Source: CAYTSA01 sp964440345
GTDB taxonomy: Bacteria; Desulfobacterota; Desulfovibrionia; Desulfovibrionales; Desulfovibrionaceae
NCBI GenBank assembly: GCA_964440345.1
Contig: CAYTSA010000018.1
Span: 1 to 49,001, forward strand
Length of the DNA: 49,001 bases
Direction of reading: 5' to 3'
Every line of letters begins with the position of its first letter. Within the stretch, counting starts at the first letter, position 1. Of this stretch, positions 16,245-24,940 are shown in pieces. The notes under the pieces are model-generated. The model ran no database searches and was not told the origin of the DNA. It saw only the letters and a list, made by a program, of their open reading frames with translations. The translations under genes and the position numbers were made by a program.

Positions 16245-16499
16245 TCAGGCGTAGGCTCCGTCTTCGCGGTTGGGCGGAACCGGGTTCTGTTCCAGGCTCT
16301 TGCTCAGCTCCCGCAGCTTGCGCACGGCGCCTTGCAGCAGCAGCACCCGCTCGCCCCGGGCTGTGACCAGCTCCTCGCGGCACTGCTCCGTCGCCGCATG
16401 CAACAACCTGTAAAACTCCCTGCCGGCTTCTCCGTCCCTCAAGCGACGGCAGCGGACCAGTGCTTCTGTCACATCAGCGCGATAATTGTGTTCCGGCAT
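16245..16499 (-). CDS. small phage-island protein of unknown function
   Basis: The 84-residue product is helical and charged (ALVRCRRLRDGEAGREFYRLL, then ERVLLLQGAVRKLRELSKSLE). GAGGTG precedes the ATG at 16499; a GTG two codons earlier is an alternative. It follows the portal stop by 40 bp. The size and helical nature fit a head-completion or portal-associated protein, but no family is recognised. Confidence 0.6.
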   Translation of the reverse strand: MPEHNYRADVTEALVRCRRLRDGEAGREFYRLLHAATEQCREELVTARGERVLLLQGAVRKLRELSKSLEQNPVPPNREDGAYA

Positions 16500-16539
16500 G
16501 CTCACCTCTCATACGATAAAATCGTACTAGTCAGACGCG

Positions 16540-18342
16540 TCATTTTTTCTGCAACTGGGCCGCAACCTGTTCCCGGGCCAGAGTCTCGGCGGACTTGACC
16601 ACGCCGTCCGGCAAATCCCTGGCCTGGGCCATGCGTGTAAGCAACTCCCGCCGGTCCACCAGAGGCCCGTCCAGGCTGTTGGCCGTGGCCTTGGCAAATG
16701 CGTCCAACTGCTCCACGTACAGCTCCCTGGCCACCAGACTGGTCCAGCCGCGGGCGCGGATTTCGTAATCCCCTTTGGCCTCTTCCCGATTTGCGAAGGA
16801 CATGTTCCAATGATACAAGGCGGCTATGAACGGCCGGGTCACGCCGTCGTCAAAACGGCGGACCTGGTCCTTGAGGGTGACGCCGCTGGCGGAAAGCGCC
16901 ATGGACAGACCTCGGGCGGTGTGCGCCGCCTGGGCTGGAATCTCCGGCGCCAGGCCGGGCACTGCCGTGGCCTGGTCCGCGTAGCCTGCGAACAGCTGGG
17001 CCATGGCCATGAACTCCTGGGTGTGGCTGGGCAATGAGAAAACCCGCACCGCCGGCGTGGCCGCGTCCGCGCCCAGGCCAGTGCGCAGCCATATGCGAAA
17101 GGGGTGTACGTCTGTGGGGTCCTCGGTTTCGGGCAGTAGGTCCTGGTTCACCTCCAGCTGGGGGCCGGCGGCTATAGCCGCATTGTCCAGCAGCGCGCGC
17201 ACGCTGGCGTTGAACAGGGTCTGCGGGTCGCGCATAACGCTGGCCGCGCCCTCGCCAAAGATGCAGGTCTCGTCCTTGTCATAATAATAAAAGTAGTACG
17301 GCCGGCCCGCGTGCGGCAACGGCGAAGGGGCAAGCTTGATTACCTCGTCGCCCAGCATCCAGGCAGTTGCTTCGACTTCCTCCCCTGAGTCAATGTCTTT
17401 GCCACAGTCTTGCCCATCCTCTGTAGCGTCCGGCCAGAAAACGTCTTCTGCACTGAGCAGCCCCCAGTACTCCAAAACCTCGTACTTGCCTTCGCGCTCC
17501 GGGGATGTTGCATCCGGCCCGGCCATGGCAAGCAGCTGGCTTTCATGGTCGCGCAGCCCGGCGTCGCCATGGGGGTTAGCGGCCAGGTGCGCCTCTATGG
17601 CCGCGCCGTCAAAGTCCCCCCGCCGGGCCAGGGCCTGCAAGTCAGCCTTGGACATGACGTGCCGCTGCATCACATACCGGGCCTGGCCAAGGCTGGACGC
17701 AGACATGTCCGGGTATACGTCCCAGACTGGCACGAACTCCACAAAGGGCAGCAGCTCCTGTACTGAGGTGAGGCCCCAGGTCCCGGTCTCCGGGTCCGGC
17801 GCCCAACGGCGCCGGGTCCGGGCCTCAACCAGCGGGCCCTTCAGTACGCCAGTACCGTACAAATTTCCGGAATGGAGCACGTCAGCAATAACCTCGCGGT
17901 AGCCAGCCTCGGCCAGCTGGTCTTCCATAATGCGTTCCATAACCCGGCAACTGTTTTCCGCGGTTTTGACCGCCGCGGCCTGAACCTCCCGCGGCAGCGG
18001 GTCCCGGCCCAGGGAGAGCCTCAGCTGCTCGATGATCAGGGCGTCCAGCTCCGGGTCCAGCCGGGGTTCTGGAGTGGGCTCTATGGCCCAGTTCTTCTCC
18101 CCACTGCCGGGGAACAACAGGTCGCCAAGCCGGGCGTCAATGAGCCGGACCTTGTTCCGGGTGATGCGCAAAAAAGCTTTGGATCGTTTGGGATGCAGCC
18201 TGGCGGCCACGTCGGGGTCGTAGACTCCTTTGTACTGGCGCAGGTCCTTCAACCAGCGGTCCTCTACGTCCCGGCGCTCGGCCTCGGCGCGGGTGAATAC
18301 GGCTCTGAGCCGTTGCCCCAGGGGGCGTGAATGGTGTGCCAT
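16540..18342 (-). CDS. phage portal protein, podovirus type
   Basis: The portal is the dodecameric ring through which DNA enters and leaves the head. The 600-residue product has an N-terminal SKAFLRITRNKVRLIDARLGDLLFP block, an RVMERIMEDQLAEAGYREV helix with a VLHSGNLYGTGVLKGP segment, and FVPVWDVYPDMSA. These are patterns of N4-like and P22-like portals. A GGAG lies seven bases before the ATG. It is the first gene of the island. The large terminase that usually precedes a portal is absent, and AT-rich DNA begins instead. Confidence 0.85.
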   Translation of the reverse strand: MAHHSRPLGQRLRAVFTRAEAERRDVEDRWLKDLRQYKGVYDPDVAARLHPKRSKAFLRITRNKVRLIDARLGDLLFPGSGEKNWAIEPTPEPRLDPELDALIIEQLRLSLGRDPLPREVQAAAVKTAENSCRVMERIMEDQLAEAGYREVIADVLHSGNLYGTGVLKGPLVEARTRRRWAPDPETGTWGLTSVQELLPFVEFVPVWDVYPDMSASSLGQARYVMQRHVMSKADLQALARRGDFDGAAIEAHLAANPHGDAGLRDHESQLLAMAGPDATSPEREGKYEVLEYWGLLSAEDVFWPDATEDGQDCGKDIDSGEEVEATAWMLGDEVIKLAPSPLPHAGRPYYFYYYDKDETCIFGEGAASVMRDPQTLFNASVRALLDNAAIAAGPQLEVNQDLLPETEDPTDVHPFRIWLRTGLGADAATPAVRVFSLPSHTQEFMAMAQLFAGYADQATAVPGLAPEIPAQAAHTARGLSMALSASGVTLKDQVRRFDDGVTRPFIAALYHWNMSFANREEAKGDYEIRARGWTSLVARELYVEQLDAFAKATANSLDGPLVDRRELLTRMAQARDLPDGVVKSAETLAREQVAAQLQKK

Positions 18343-18525
18343 GGTTTCTCCGTACAGTCTGCGTGGCGTTTTCGTTCACGAATCTGAACTGGGGCGCATT
18401 GTACGAAGAAACTAGACGAGCATAAGAATGAAAAATTTCGGACACGGCAATATAAATTTCTCTTGATAAAATATTTTGTCTATATTAACTCTATTGAAAA
18501 TAAATGCAAAAATTGGGACCAAACT

Positions 18526-18837
18526 ATGAAGACGATACTATATTCAGCTGTTGTCTGTTTTCTTGTTGCACCTGCTGCCTTGGCTTTTCAGGGTGATCAG
18601 AACACTCTGGAGCAATCGAATGTCACGTATGACGCCGCAGGCTCTGTGCTCTTTACTGCGCCTTCGGCTTCCTGTGACGCAGCCGCGCTACAGCCGCTTA
18701 TAAACGTAGCTCAGCGAGGGTGCTGCTCCTGGCACGGCGGCGTCTGCGGGTGTAGAAATGGCCGCCAGCTGTGCTGTGACGGGACAGTGAGTCCCACCTG
18801 CGCGTGCCAGCATGATTCGGTTCAGTTGGCGCAGTAG
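18526..18837 (+). CDS. small exported cysteine-rich protein
   Basis: The 103-residue product has a signal peptide (MKTILYSAVVCFLVAPAALA) and a mature part ending in a cysteine-rich motif with CCSWHGGVCGC, CCDGTVSPTCAC and a final H. Eight or more cysteines in 40 residues suggest disulfide bonding in the periplasm or outside the cell. The start at 18526 is chosen to place the signal peptide at the N-terminus. It is divergent from the portal gene across an AT-rich region. Similar CC-HGGV-C-C segments occur in small orphan proteins of many bacteria; function unknown. Confidence 0.65.
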   Translation: MKTILYSAVVCFLVAPAALAFQGDQNTLEQSNVTYDAAGSVLFTAPSASCDAAALQPLINVAQRGCCSWHGGVCGCRNGRQLCCDGTVSPTCACQHDSVQLAQ

Positions 18838-19033
18838 CCATAGTCTGGCGTCAGCGGCCTTTTTGCTGCTGGCTTTACCGCTCATGAACAGGAAAGCAGC
18901 CGGGCATCGTGCTGATACTCAAAGATGAAAGGACTGGCGGTGCGTGAAGAGGCTGGAGGGAGTGCTGCATTATTTGAATATTGAGTTGTACCTTGTACTT
19001 GTATCCATGAAGTAAAAACAAAAGGAGGCGGTT

Positions 19034-19351
19034 ATGTCATTTATCTGTTGTGTTTCGGCCTGGAAAAACGCTGCATCTGGCGCTCAGGGGACAGTATATG
19101 GATTTAGCATTCCTAAACGATTCAGAAATTGTTTCTCTGGGTTAAGTAATGTAACCCTGGACATGCCAAACCAAGTTCAAATCAACATATCAATAACTCC
19201 TGGATTCTGGAACTCTTGCCCTGAATTGCGTGACAACTCTGGAACAATCGAATCTTATCTGAGGTCAATAGGCGCACTAACTTGGGTGCCATATGAACCG
19301 CCGCTATTTCCCTTATCGCAACTAGGTTCTACGCATTTCAAAATTGGCTGA
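19034..19351 (+). CDS. hypothetical orphan protein
   Basis: The 105-residue product has AAAGGAGG six to thirteen bases before the ATG, an unusually good ribosome-binding site. It begins MSFICCVSAWKNAASG and contains TVYGFSIPKRF and ISITPGFWNSCPEL. Composition is more AT-rich than the surrounding operons, which points to horizontal origin along with the neighbouring Cys-rich gene. No family is recognised, and no membrane segment or signal peptide is evident. Confidence 0.5.
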   Translation: MSFICCVSAWKNAASGAQGTVYGFSIPKRFRNCFSGLSNVTLDMPNQVQINISITPGFWNSCPELRDNSGTIESYLRSIGALTWVPYEPPLFPLSQLGSTHFKIG

Positions 19352-19416
19352 AACATAATGCGATATGGCTATTAATTCACACCACATTAATTAAGAAACA
19401 ACGGCAAAGTCGCTGG

Positions 19417-19438
19417 ATTCCCCGCCTGCGCGGGGAAT
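19417..19438. repeat. REP-like palindrome
   Basis: The bases ATTCCCCGC-CTGC-GCGGGGAAT form a perfect 9-bp stem with a 4-nt loop. ATTCCC/GGGAAT palindromes of this form are common dispersed intergenic repeats in proteobacteria. It lies between the orphan gene and the Crp/Fnr gene, which converge. Confidence 0.65.
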
Positions 19439-19535
19439 GACATTGTGGGGTGTTCGGTGCGTGTATGGAGAGGCGTTACGGTTGCACCGATTGCAAAGGT
19501 AAGGCCCAGCCCGACAAATCTACGCCCACTCAAAT

Positions 19536-19563
19536 GTCACCCACCGCCTTCGCGGGGGGTGAC
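19536..19563. repeat. second REP-like palindrome, possible terminator
   Basis: The sequence from GTCACCCACCGC to GCGGGGGGTGAC forms a 12-bp stem with one mismatch around CTTC. It sits 83 bp beyond the 3' end of the Crp/Fnr gene and may end that transcript. It differs from the 19417 palindrome in sequence but shares a GCC-TTCGC-like core. Confidence 0.55.
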
Positions 19564-19646
19564 GTATAATAGGTTGGTCGTCATGTTTGTGGCATAACTC
19601 ACAACTGTACTACGTTGGAGTCCCAGCTACCGCTCCAGCTATTCCC

Positions 19647-20327
19647 TCACCGCATCATCTCCAGGCCGGACGCCACAGCCTGCAGCCGGCCGCGGTCCAG
19701 CAGGATGATGCGCTTGCCCTCCACCAGCAAGGCATCCTCCTCGCCCAGCTTTTTGAGCACGCGGGACAGGGTTTCCGGGATGGTCCCCAGCAGGGCGGCC
19801 AGCTGGCTTTTGGGCAGTTCCAGGGTCACGATTTCGCTCTGCTGGGCCGCGGACAGGAGCAGCAGGTGCTGCGCCAGCCGGGCCGGGACTTCTTTCAGGC
19901 TCAGTTCCTCCACCTTGTGCACAAAGCCGCGCAGCCGGGCGGAGAGCAGACCGAGCATGGAAAAGGCCAGGTCCGGGTCCTGGGCCAGCAATGTGCGCAG
20001 CTCGTCCCGGGGGATGAAGAGCACCCGGCTGGGCTCCAGGGCCTGGGCGTGGGCCGGGAACGTGCAGCCCATGAACAGCGCGGCCTCGCCAAAGGGCTCG
20101 CCGGCGCCAAAGACGTGGAGTATCTGCTCCTTGCCCGCGGGCGAGGATTTGTAGACGCGCACCCTCCCCTGCAGCACGGCGTACAGGCCGTGGGCCGGGT
20201 CGCCCTCCTGGAAGATGGCGTCCCCGCGCCCGTACTCCCGGCTGGCGGCTATGGCCGCCAGCCGCTGCAACTGCTCCTGCTCCAGACCGGCGAATAAACT
20301 GACGCCGGCCAGGGTTTCGGTGTTCAT
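19647..20327 (-). CDS. Crp/Fnr family transcriptional regulator
   Basis: The 226-residue protein has a cyclic-nucleotide-binding-type sensor domain (about residues 9-120, with GDAIFQEGD and GEPFGEAALF). A long dimer helix and a C-terminal winged helix-turn-helix follow. Its recognition helix reads IPETLSRVLKKL, keeping the E..SR residues that FNR uses to read TTGA half-sites. The N-terminus lacks the FNR iron-sulfur cysteines. GAGGAGAGG precedes the ATG. It follows the lipoprotein gene by 17 bp. Control of the TTGAC-N4-GTCAA sites near hcp (an HcpR role) is plausible but is inference. Confidence 0.88.
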   Translation of the reverse strand: MNTETLAGVSLFAGLEQEQLQRLAAIAASREYGRGDAIFQEGDPAHGLYAVLQGRVRVYKSSPAGKEQILHVFGAGEPFGEAALFMGCTFPAHAQALEPSRVLFIPRDELRTLLAQDPDLAFSMLGLLSARLRGFVHKVEELSLKEVPARLAQHLLLLSAAQQSEIVTLELPKSQLAALLGTIPETLSRVLKKLGEEDALLVEGKRIILLDRGRLQAVASGLEMMR

Positions 20328-20344
20328 GCTCTGTCCTCTCCTCT

Positions 20345-20998
20345 TTACAAACAGACGGGCTTCAGGCCTTGGCTCACAACCCGGCGGAAGTCAGCTCGCG
20401 CATGGAGGCTGTGCAGACGCAGCAGCGCCAGCCGTAGCATCGCCTCCAGATTGGCCGCGGCGGCTGCGGGTCTGCTGGCGTGTTCATGCAGAAGAGCGTC
20501 TGCATACAATGCATAATTCAGGTGCACGGGCGCGGCGCGAAACCCTGTCCACTCGGCCAAACCATTGCCTTGCAACGGCAGCCGCCGTTGCGGACGCTGC
20601 ACAGCCTTGCGAATGAGAACCAACGTCTCTTCATTTGCCTCAACCCAACAGCTTAAACTACGTAAGGCGTCTGAAGAAACAGACGTCTCACATGCAACGC
20701 CGCCAAGAGCGTCTGCGACTGTTGCGTTCAGCCGGTCCAGTCCAACCAGCGCCTCAGCCAACCGTTCGTAGGCGTTGTCTGGGTCTGGAACAGGCGGAGC
20801 ATACACCTGGTAGGAGACGGGGAGCACAGGAACAGTGTCCGACCTGGAAGGGGCCGGGGAAGTTGGCGCACAGCCAACCAACACGCCCAGCATGGCGGCA
20901 AACACAAACACGCGGAGGACAGCTTTCGTTGGAAGCTTACCGACCAAAGCCACTGCTTGCTTTACATTCGCAGCCATACGTTTATCACATGTTTGCAT
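20345..20998 (-). CDS. putative lipoprotein of unknown function
   Basis: The product has a basic N-terminus and a hydrophobic segment VLRVFVFAAMLGVLVGC with a lipobox cysteine about 52 residues from the chosen ATG. A Pro/Ser-rich linker and a helical region follow (YERLAEALVGLDRLNATVADAL and ALLRLHSLHARADFRRVVSQGL). The start is uncertain. ATG at 20998 lies 13 bases after GAGGAGG, and ATG at 20977 gives a shorter leader. It ends 17 bp before the Crp/Fnr gene and may share its transcript. No family is recognised. Confidence 0.55.
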   Translation of the reverse strand: MQTCDKRMAANVKQAVALVGKLPTKAVLRVFVFAAMLGVLVGCAPTSPAPSRSDTVPVLPVSYQVYAPPVPDPDNAYERLAEALVGLDRLNATVADALGGVACETSVSSDALRSLSCWVEANEETLVLIRKAVQRPQRRLPLQGNGLAEWTGFRAAPVHLNYALYADALLHEHASRPAAAAANLEAMLRLALLRLHSLHARADFRRVVSQGLKPVCL

Positions 20999-21151
20999 TT
21001 TTCTGCCAGAAGCCTCCTCATAAAAAGATATTTTGTCTCCTGGCCAGGAAGCCGAATTTGGGGCGGAGGGAGTATATTCAATCATATTCGACCATCGCAC
21101 GGGATGAGTCTGACGCAGCCAGGAGGCGAAAGAGCATTTATGAGGTGGCTT

Positions 21152-22177
21152 CTAACAAATCCTTGGCAGCTGCTCGCCCTCCAGCATGTGCAGCAGCCGC
21201 CGGCCGCCCAGCGCTGTCTGCAGCACCACCTGGCCTGCCTTGCCGGCGCCCTTTGCCGCTCCTGCTTCAATGCGGCCTATCTGGGCCGCGTTTGCGCCCA
21301 GGGGGTCCTGGCGCATGACGTCCAGCGCGGCCTGGGCCTTTTCCTGGGGCAGGATGCAGATCAGCTTGCCTTCATTGGCCAGGTACAGCGGGTCCAAGCC
21401 AAGGAATGAACAGCCCGCGGCCACGGCCGGGGCCACGGGCACGGACTCTTCCTCCACCACAACAAGCGTTTCAGACTGGCCGGCTATCTCGTTCAGGGTG
21501 GTGGCCAGGCCGCCGCGGGTGGGGTCGCGCAGCACGTGGATGTGGCCCACTTCGGCAATGAGTTTTTCGATGATGTGATTCAGGGAGGCGGAGTCGCTGA
21601 GCACTTCGGACTCGAAGGCGAGGCCTTCGCGCTTGGCCAGGATGGCCACGCCGTGGTCGCCCATGGTCCCGGAGACAAGCACGGCGTCGCCGGGCATGGC
21701 CCGCCGGCCCGAGGGCGCCGGGTCGGCCACGACCTGGCCGATGCCGGTGGTGTTAATGAATATCTTGTCCACCGCGCCCCGCGGGGTCACCTTGGTGTCG
21801 CCGGCCACTATCTGCACCCCGGCGTGCTTCGCCGCCGCGGCCATGGCCGCTACGATGCGCTCCAGGTCGTCCATGGGCAGCCCTTCTTCCAGAATGAAGC
21901 CACAGGTCAAGTACAGCGGCCTGGCGCCCAGCATGGCCACGTCGTTCACAGTGCCGTGCACGGCCAGGGAGCCGATGTTCCCGCCCGGAAAGAAGATGGG
22001 GTCCACGGTGAAGGTGTCCGTAGAGACGGCCAGGGGGCCGGAAATATCCAGAAACGCGGCGTCGTCCATGGCCCGGAGCACCGGGTTGTCAAAATGGGCG
22101 AAAAACAGCTCGGACACCAACCGGTGCGAGGCCAGGCCGCCACTGCCGTAATCCAGCAATACCTTGTCGTTAGCCAC
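21152..22177 (-). CDS. hypE: hydrogenase maturation protein HypE
   Basis: HypE carries the thiocarboxamide on its C-terminal cysteine and dehydrates it to thiocyanate, the source of the CN ligands of [NiFe] hydrogenase. The 341-residue product ends with the conserved PRIC tail. It shows the PurM-like ATP-binding fold, with LDYGSGGLASHRLVSELF, VSGTMGDHGVAIL and LRDPTRGGLATTLNEIA. GTG at 22177 is chosen because GGAGG lies seven bases before it; longer readings run into hypD. It starts 2 bp after hypD. Confidence 0.95.
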   Translation of the reverse strand: MANDKVLLDYGSGGLASHRLVSELFFAHFDNPVLRAMDDAAFLDISGPLAVSTDTFTVDPIFFPGGNIGSLAVHGTVNDVAMLGARPLYLTCGFILEEGLPMDDLERIVAAMAAAAKHAGVQIVAGDTKVTPRGAVDKIFINTTGIGQVVADPAPSGRRAMPGDAVLVSGTMGDHGVAILAKREGLAFESEVLSDSASLNHIIEKLIAEVGHIHVLRDPTRGGLATTLNEIAGQSETLVVVEEESVPVAPAVAAGCSFLGLDPLYLANEGKLICILPQEKAQAALDVMRQDPLGANAAQIGRIEAGAAKGAGKAGQVVLQTALGGRRLLHMLEGEQLPRIC

Positions 22178-22179
22178 GA

Positions 22180-23271
22180 TCAATCCTCCAGACTGTATTT
22201 GAAGTAGGCGGCGCAGCTGCCCTCGGTGGAGACCATACACGGGCCAACAGGCGTGGCCGGGGTGCAGGCCTTACGAAAAAGCGGGCACTTGTTGGGCGCC
22301 ATGCGGCCCTTGAGCACGTCGCCGCAGCGGCAGCCAGGCAGGGGCTTGGCGTCCGGCAAGGTCAGGTCAAGCTTTTTCCAGGCGTCGAACTGCTTGTACT
22401 CCGGCCGCATGGCCAGCCCGCTGCCGGGTATGGTCCCTATGCCCCGCCAAAGGGCGTCGCTGGGCTGGAACACGTCGTACATCACCTGCACGGCCTTTGG
22501 GTTGCCCTCCATGGCCACAGCGCGGGGGTAGGCGTTGGCCACCTCGGCCCTGCCCGCGTTCTTCTGCCGCAGTAGCAGGAGCAGCGCCCGCAGAATGTCC
22601 GCCGGGTCGAAGCCGGCCACGGCTGAGGGCACATTGTGCTTTTCCGCCAGGAAAGTGTACGGCTCCAGCCCGATGACCATGGAGACGTGGCCGGGCAGGA
22701 TGAAGGCGTCTATGGCGGCCTGCTCGTCGCCCACCAGGGCCTCCAGGGCCGGCGGCACCAGCTTGTGGAAGGAAAGCACGCTGAAGTTGTCCAGGTTCTG
22801 CGCCTTGGCGGCTTGCACGGTGGCGGCCACGGTGGGCGCCGTGGTTTCAAAGCCTATGCCCAGAAAGACAACCTCGTCGTCAGGCCGCTTTTTGGCCAGT
22901 TCCAGGGCGTCAAAGGCGGAGTAGACAATCTCCACCTTGGCGCCGTCGGCCTGGGCGGTCTTCAAGTTGGCCCCCCTGGGTCCGGGCACTTTCATCAGGT
23001 CGCCAAAGGTGGCCACAGTGACGTTTTCCCGGCCGGCCAGCTCCAGGTAGGCGGCGACTTCGCTTTCGTGGGTCACGCACACCGGGCAGCCCGGCCCGGA
23101 AATGTGCACCACGTCTTCCGGCAGCAGCGAATGCAAGCCGGACTGAAAAATGGCCACGGTGTGAGTGCCGCACACTTCCATGAACCGCAGGGGGCCGGCC
23201 AACTCCTCTGTCAATTTATCTAACAGCTTCCGGCACAGGGCCGGGTCCTTGAATCCATTCAATGCGTCCAT
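22180..23271 (-). CDS. hypD: hydrogenase maturation protein HypD
   Basis: HypD, an iron-sulfur protein, works with HypC to assemble the Fe(CN)2CO unit of [NiFe] hydrogenase. The 363-residue product has the conserved MEVCGTHT block near residues 31-38, GPGCPVCVT near 60-68 and a C-terminal cysteine cluster (PGCRCGDVL, NKCPLF). ATG at 23271 lies six bases after GAGG; an ATG two codons earlier touches that site. No hypC lies upstream, where the strand changes. HypC must be encoded elsewhere. Confidence 0.96.
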   Translation of the reverse strand: MDALNGFKDPALCRKLLDKLTEELAGPLRFMEVCGTHTVAIFQSGLHSLLPEDVVHISGPGCPVCVTHESEVAAYLELAGRENVTVATFGDLMKVPGPRGANLKTAQADGAKVEIVYSAFDALELAKKRPDDEVVFLGIGFETTAPTVAATVQAAKAQNLDNFSVLSFHKLVPPALEALVGDEQAAIDAFILPGHVSMVIGLEPYTFLAEKHNVPSAVAGFDPADILRALLLLLRQKNAGRAEVANAYPRAVAMEGNPKAVQVMYDVFQPSDALWRGIGTIPGSGLAMRPEYKQFDAWKKLDLTLPDAKPLPGCRCGDVLKGRMAPNKCPLFRKACTPATPVGPCMVSTEGSCAAYFKYSLED

Positions 23272-23408
23272 ATGCATCCTCGACGTTTGTAGTACACGGG
23301 TGAACCGCCGCTGTACTCTGCTTTGGCCAAAAAATCAAAATTATTGCCCCGGCTCTGTTGTGGAAGACTCTGCTTGCCCCCGGCTCGTTCTTGAGGCAAA
23401 ATTGCAGC

Positions 23409-24062
23409 ATGTGTGCTGCGCTGCCCCGGACATTTGCGCCCGCCTCGCGCTATCCATCCATGGAGCCATGCGGCCCTGCGCCGGCTGTTGTAGGCGTCCG
23501 CCCGGGAAACGTTCCCAACCGGCAGGAGTGCGAGCGGCTGTGGGACGCGTACTCCATGCCGGATCACATACGGGGACACAGCGCGGCCGTGGCCGAGGTG
23601 GCCGTTTTTCTGGCCAACAAGGCCGCAGGCGCGGGACTGGCGGTGCAGCCGCAGGAGGTGGAAGCCGCGGCCTTGTTGCACGACCTGGCCAAGCCGTACA
23701 CCATTCTCCACGGCGGCAACCACTCCCAACTGGGCGGCGCCTGGGTCATGCGCGAGACAGGAAACGCTCGCATCGCCTGCGGGGTTGTGCATCATGTTTA
23801 CTGGCCGTGGGAGGTGGACGTGGCGTCGCATTTTCTGCCCCTAACTGTGCTCTATGCAGATAAACGGGTGCGGCACGAGGAATGCGTACGACTTGGGGAC
23901 CGGTTCGAGGATTTGTTTGCCAGATACGGGAAGACGGCTGAGATTCGGGAGCGGATAGAGCTCTCCCGGGTACAGGCCGTGACTGTAGAAAAACTATTCA
24001 ACAATATATTGAGGTTGGACCTGGATGCGTGTCCTTTTACTGGCCGGGGGCTGGTCGGATGA
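23409..24062 (+). CDS. HD-domain phosphohydrolase-like protein
   Basis: The product carries an HD metal site: HIRGHSAAVAEVAVFLANKA, then AALLHDLAKPYTILHGGNHSQLG and VVHHVYWP. These provide the His, His-Asp and His ligands of small metal-dependent phosphohydrolases. The N-terminus is uncertain. ATG at 23409 gives 217 residues and follows GAGG at long distance, ATG at 23460 gives 200, and a TTG at 23358 would give 234. Its 3' end overlaps the ddl gene by 38 bases, suggesting a shared operon. The substrate is unknown. Confidence 0.75.
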   Translation: MCAALPRTFAPASRYPSMEPCGPAPAVVGVRPGNVPNRQECERLWDAYSMPDHIRGHSAAVAEVAVFLANKAAGAGLAVQPQEVEAAALLHDLAKPYTILHGGNHSQLGGAWVMRETGNARIACGVVHHVYWPWEVDVASHFLPLTVLYADKRVRHEECVRLGDRFEDLFARYGKTAEIRERIELSRVQAVTVEKLFNNILRLDLDACPFTGRGLVG

Positions 24063-24933
24063 GCGGGAGGTTTCGCTCTCTGGCGCCAAAGCCATAGACA
24101 AAGCGCTTCGGAAGCTGGGCCATACGGTGCGGTTGTGCGACCCGGCGCAGGAGTTTGACAATCTTCTGGAGGCGGCCAAGGCTTGCGACTTCGTGTTTTT
24201 CAACCTGCACGGAGCCCCGGGTGAGGACGGGTTGTTGCAGGCCATGCTGGACGCCGCCAACGTCCCCTACCAAGGCAGCGGCCCAGCCGGGTCCATGCTG
24301 GCCCTGAACAAGGCGGCGAGCAAACAGATTGTCCGGCGCGCCGGCCTGATCACGCCCAAATGGATATTTTTGCCTTCCCCTCCGGCCACAGGCTGGGTTC
24401 CCGAATTTGCCCCGCCCTATTTTGTCAAGCCGAATACGGGCGGCTCCAGCCTGGACATGACCTTGGTCCGCTCTCTCGACGGGCTGCAAGAGGCTCTGGA
24501 CAAGGTCTTTGCCGCTGGACGCCAGGCCCTGGTGGAGGAAGCCGTGGAAGGCGAAGAAACCACCTGCGCCATCCTGGGCGATGCAGCCCTGCCGCCCATT
24601 CTTATACGCCCCGCCGAGCAGGCCGAATTTTTCGATTACGACAACAAGTACCTGCCCGGCTGCGCCGAGGAGTTATGCCCTGCGCCGCTGCCCGAGCACA
24701 TTTTGGAAAAAATCCGGGACAACTCTCTGGCCGCGCATCGCGCCCTGGGCCTGTTTGGCTACAGCCGCTCGGATTTCATCCTACGCAATGAACAGCTGTA
24801 TTTTCTAGAAGTAAACACCTTGCCTGGCATGACGCCCACAAGCCTGTTGCCCCAGGCCGCCGCCGCGGCGGGGTACTCTTTTCCGGCCCTCATTGACAGG
24901 CTGATGGACATTGGCCTGAGCCGCATTGGCTGA
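24025..24933 (+). CDS. ddl: D-alanine--D-alanine ligase
   Basis: Ddl joins two D-alanines for peptidoglycan. The 302-residue product is an ATP-grasp enzyme of usual length. The N-terminal strand reads MRVLLLAGGWSDEREVSLSG, FFNLHGAPGEDGLLQ is near residues 57-71, KPNTGGSSLDM is in the ATP-binding part, and the C-terminal EVNTLPGMTPTSL holds the metal and substrate residues. GAGG lies about ten bases before the ATG. It overlaps the HD gene and is followed 7 bp later by waaA. Confidence 0.94.
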   Translation: MRVLLLAGGWSDEREVSLSGAKAIDKALRKLGHTVRLCDPAQEFDNLLEAAKACDFVFFNLHGAPGEDGLLQAMLDAANVPYQGSGPAGSMLALNKAASKQIVRRAGLITPKWIFLPSPPATGWVPEFAPPYFVKPNTGGSSLDMTLVRSLDGLQEALDKVFAAGRQALVEEAVEGEETTCAILGDAALPPILIRPAEQAEFFDYDNKYLPGCAEELCPAPLPEHILEKIRDNSLAAHRALGLFGYSRSDFILRNEQLYFLEVNTLPGMTPTSLLPQAAAAAGYSFPALIDRLMDIGLSRIG

Positions 24934-24940
24934 CCACTTC

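Noticed and set aside
11460..18400. Complete prophage with attachment sites
   Set aside because: No integrase, terminase, tRNA or flanking direct repeats were found; only an island can be supported.
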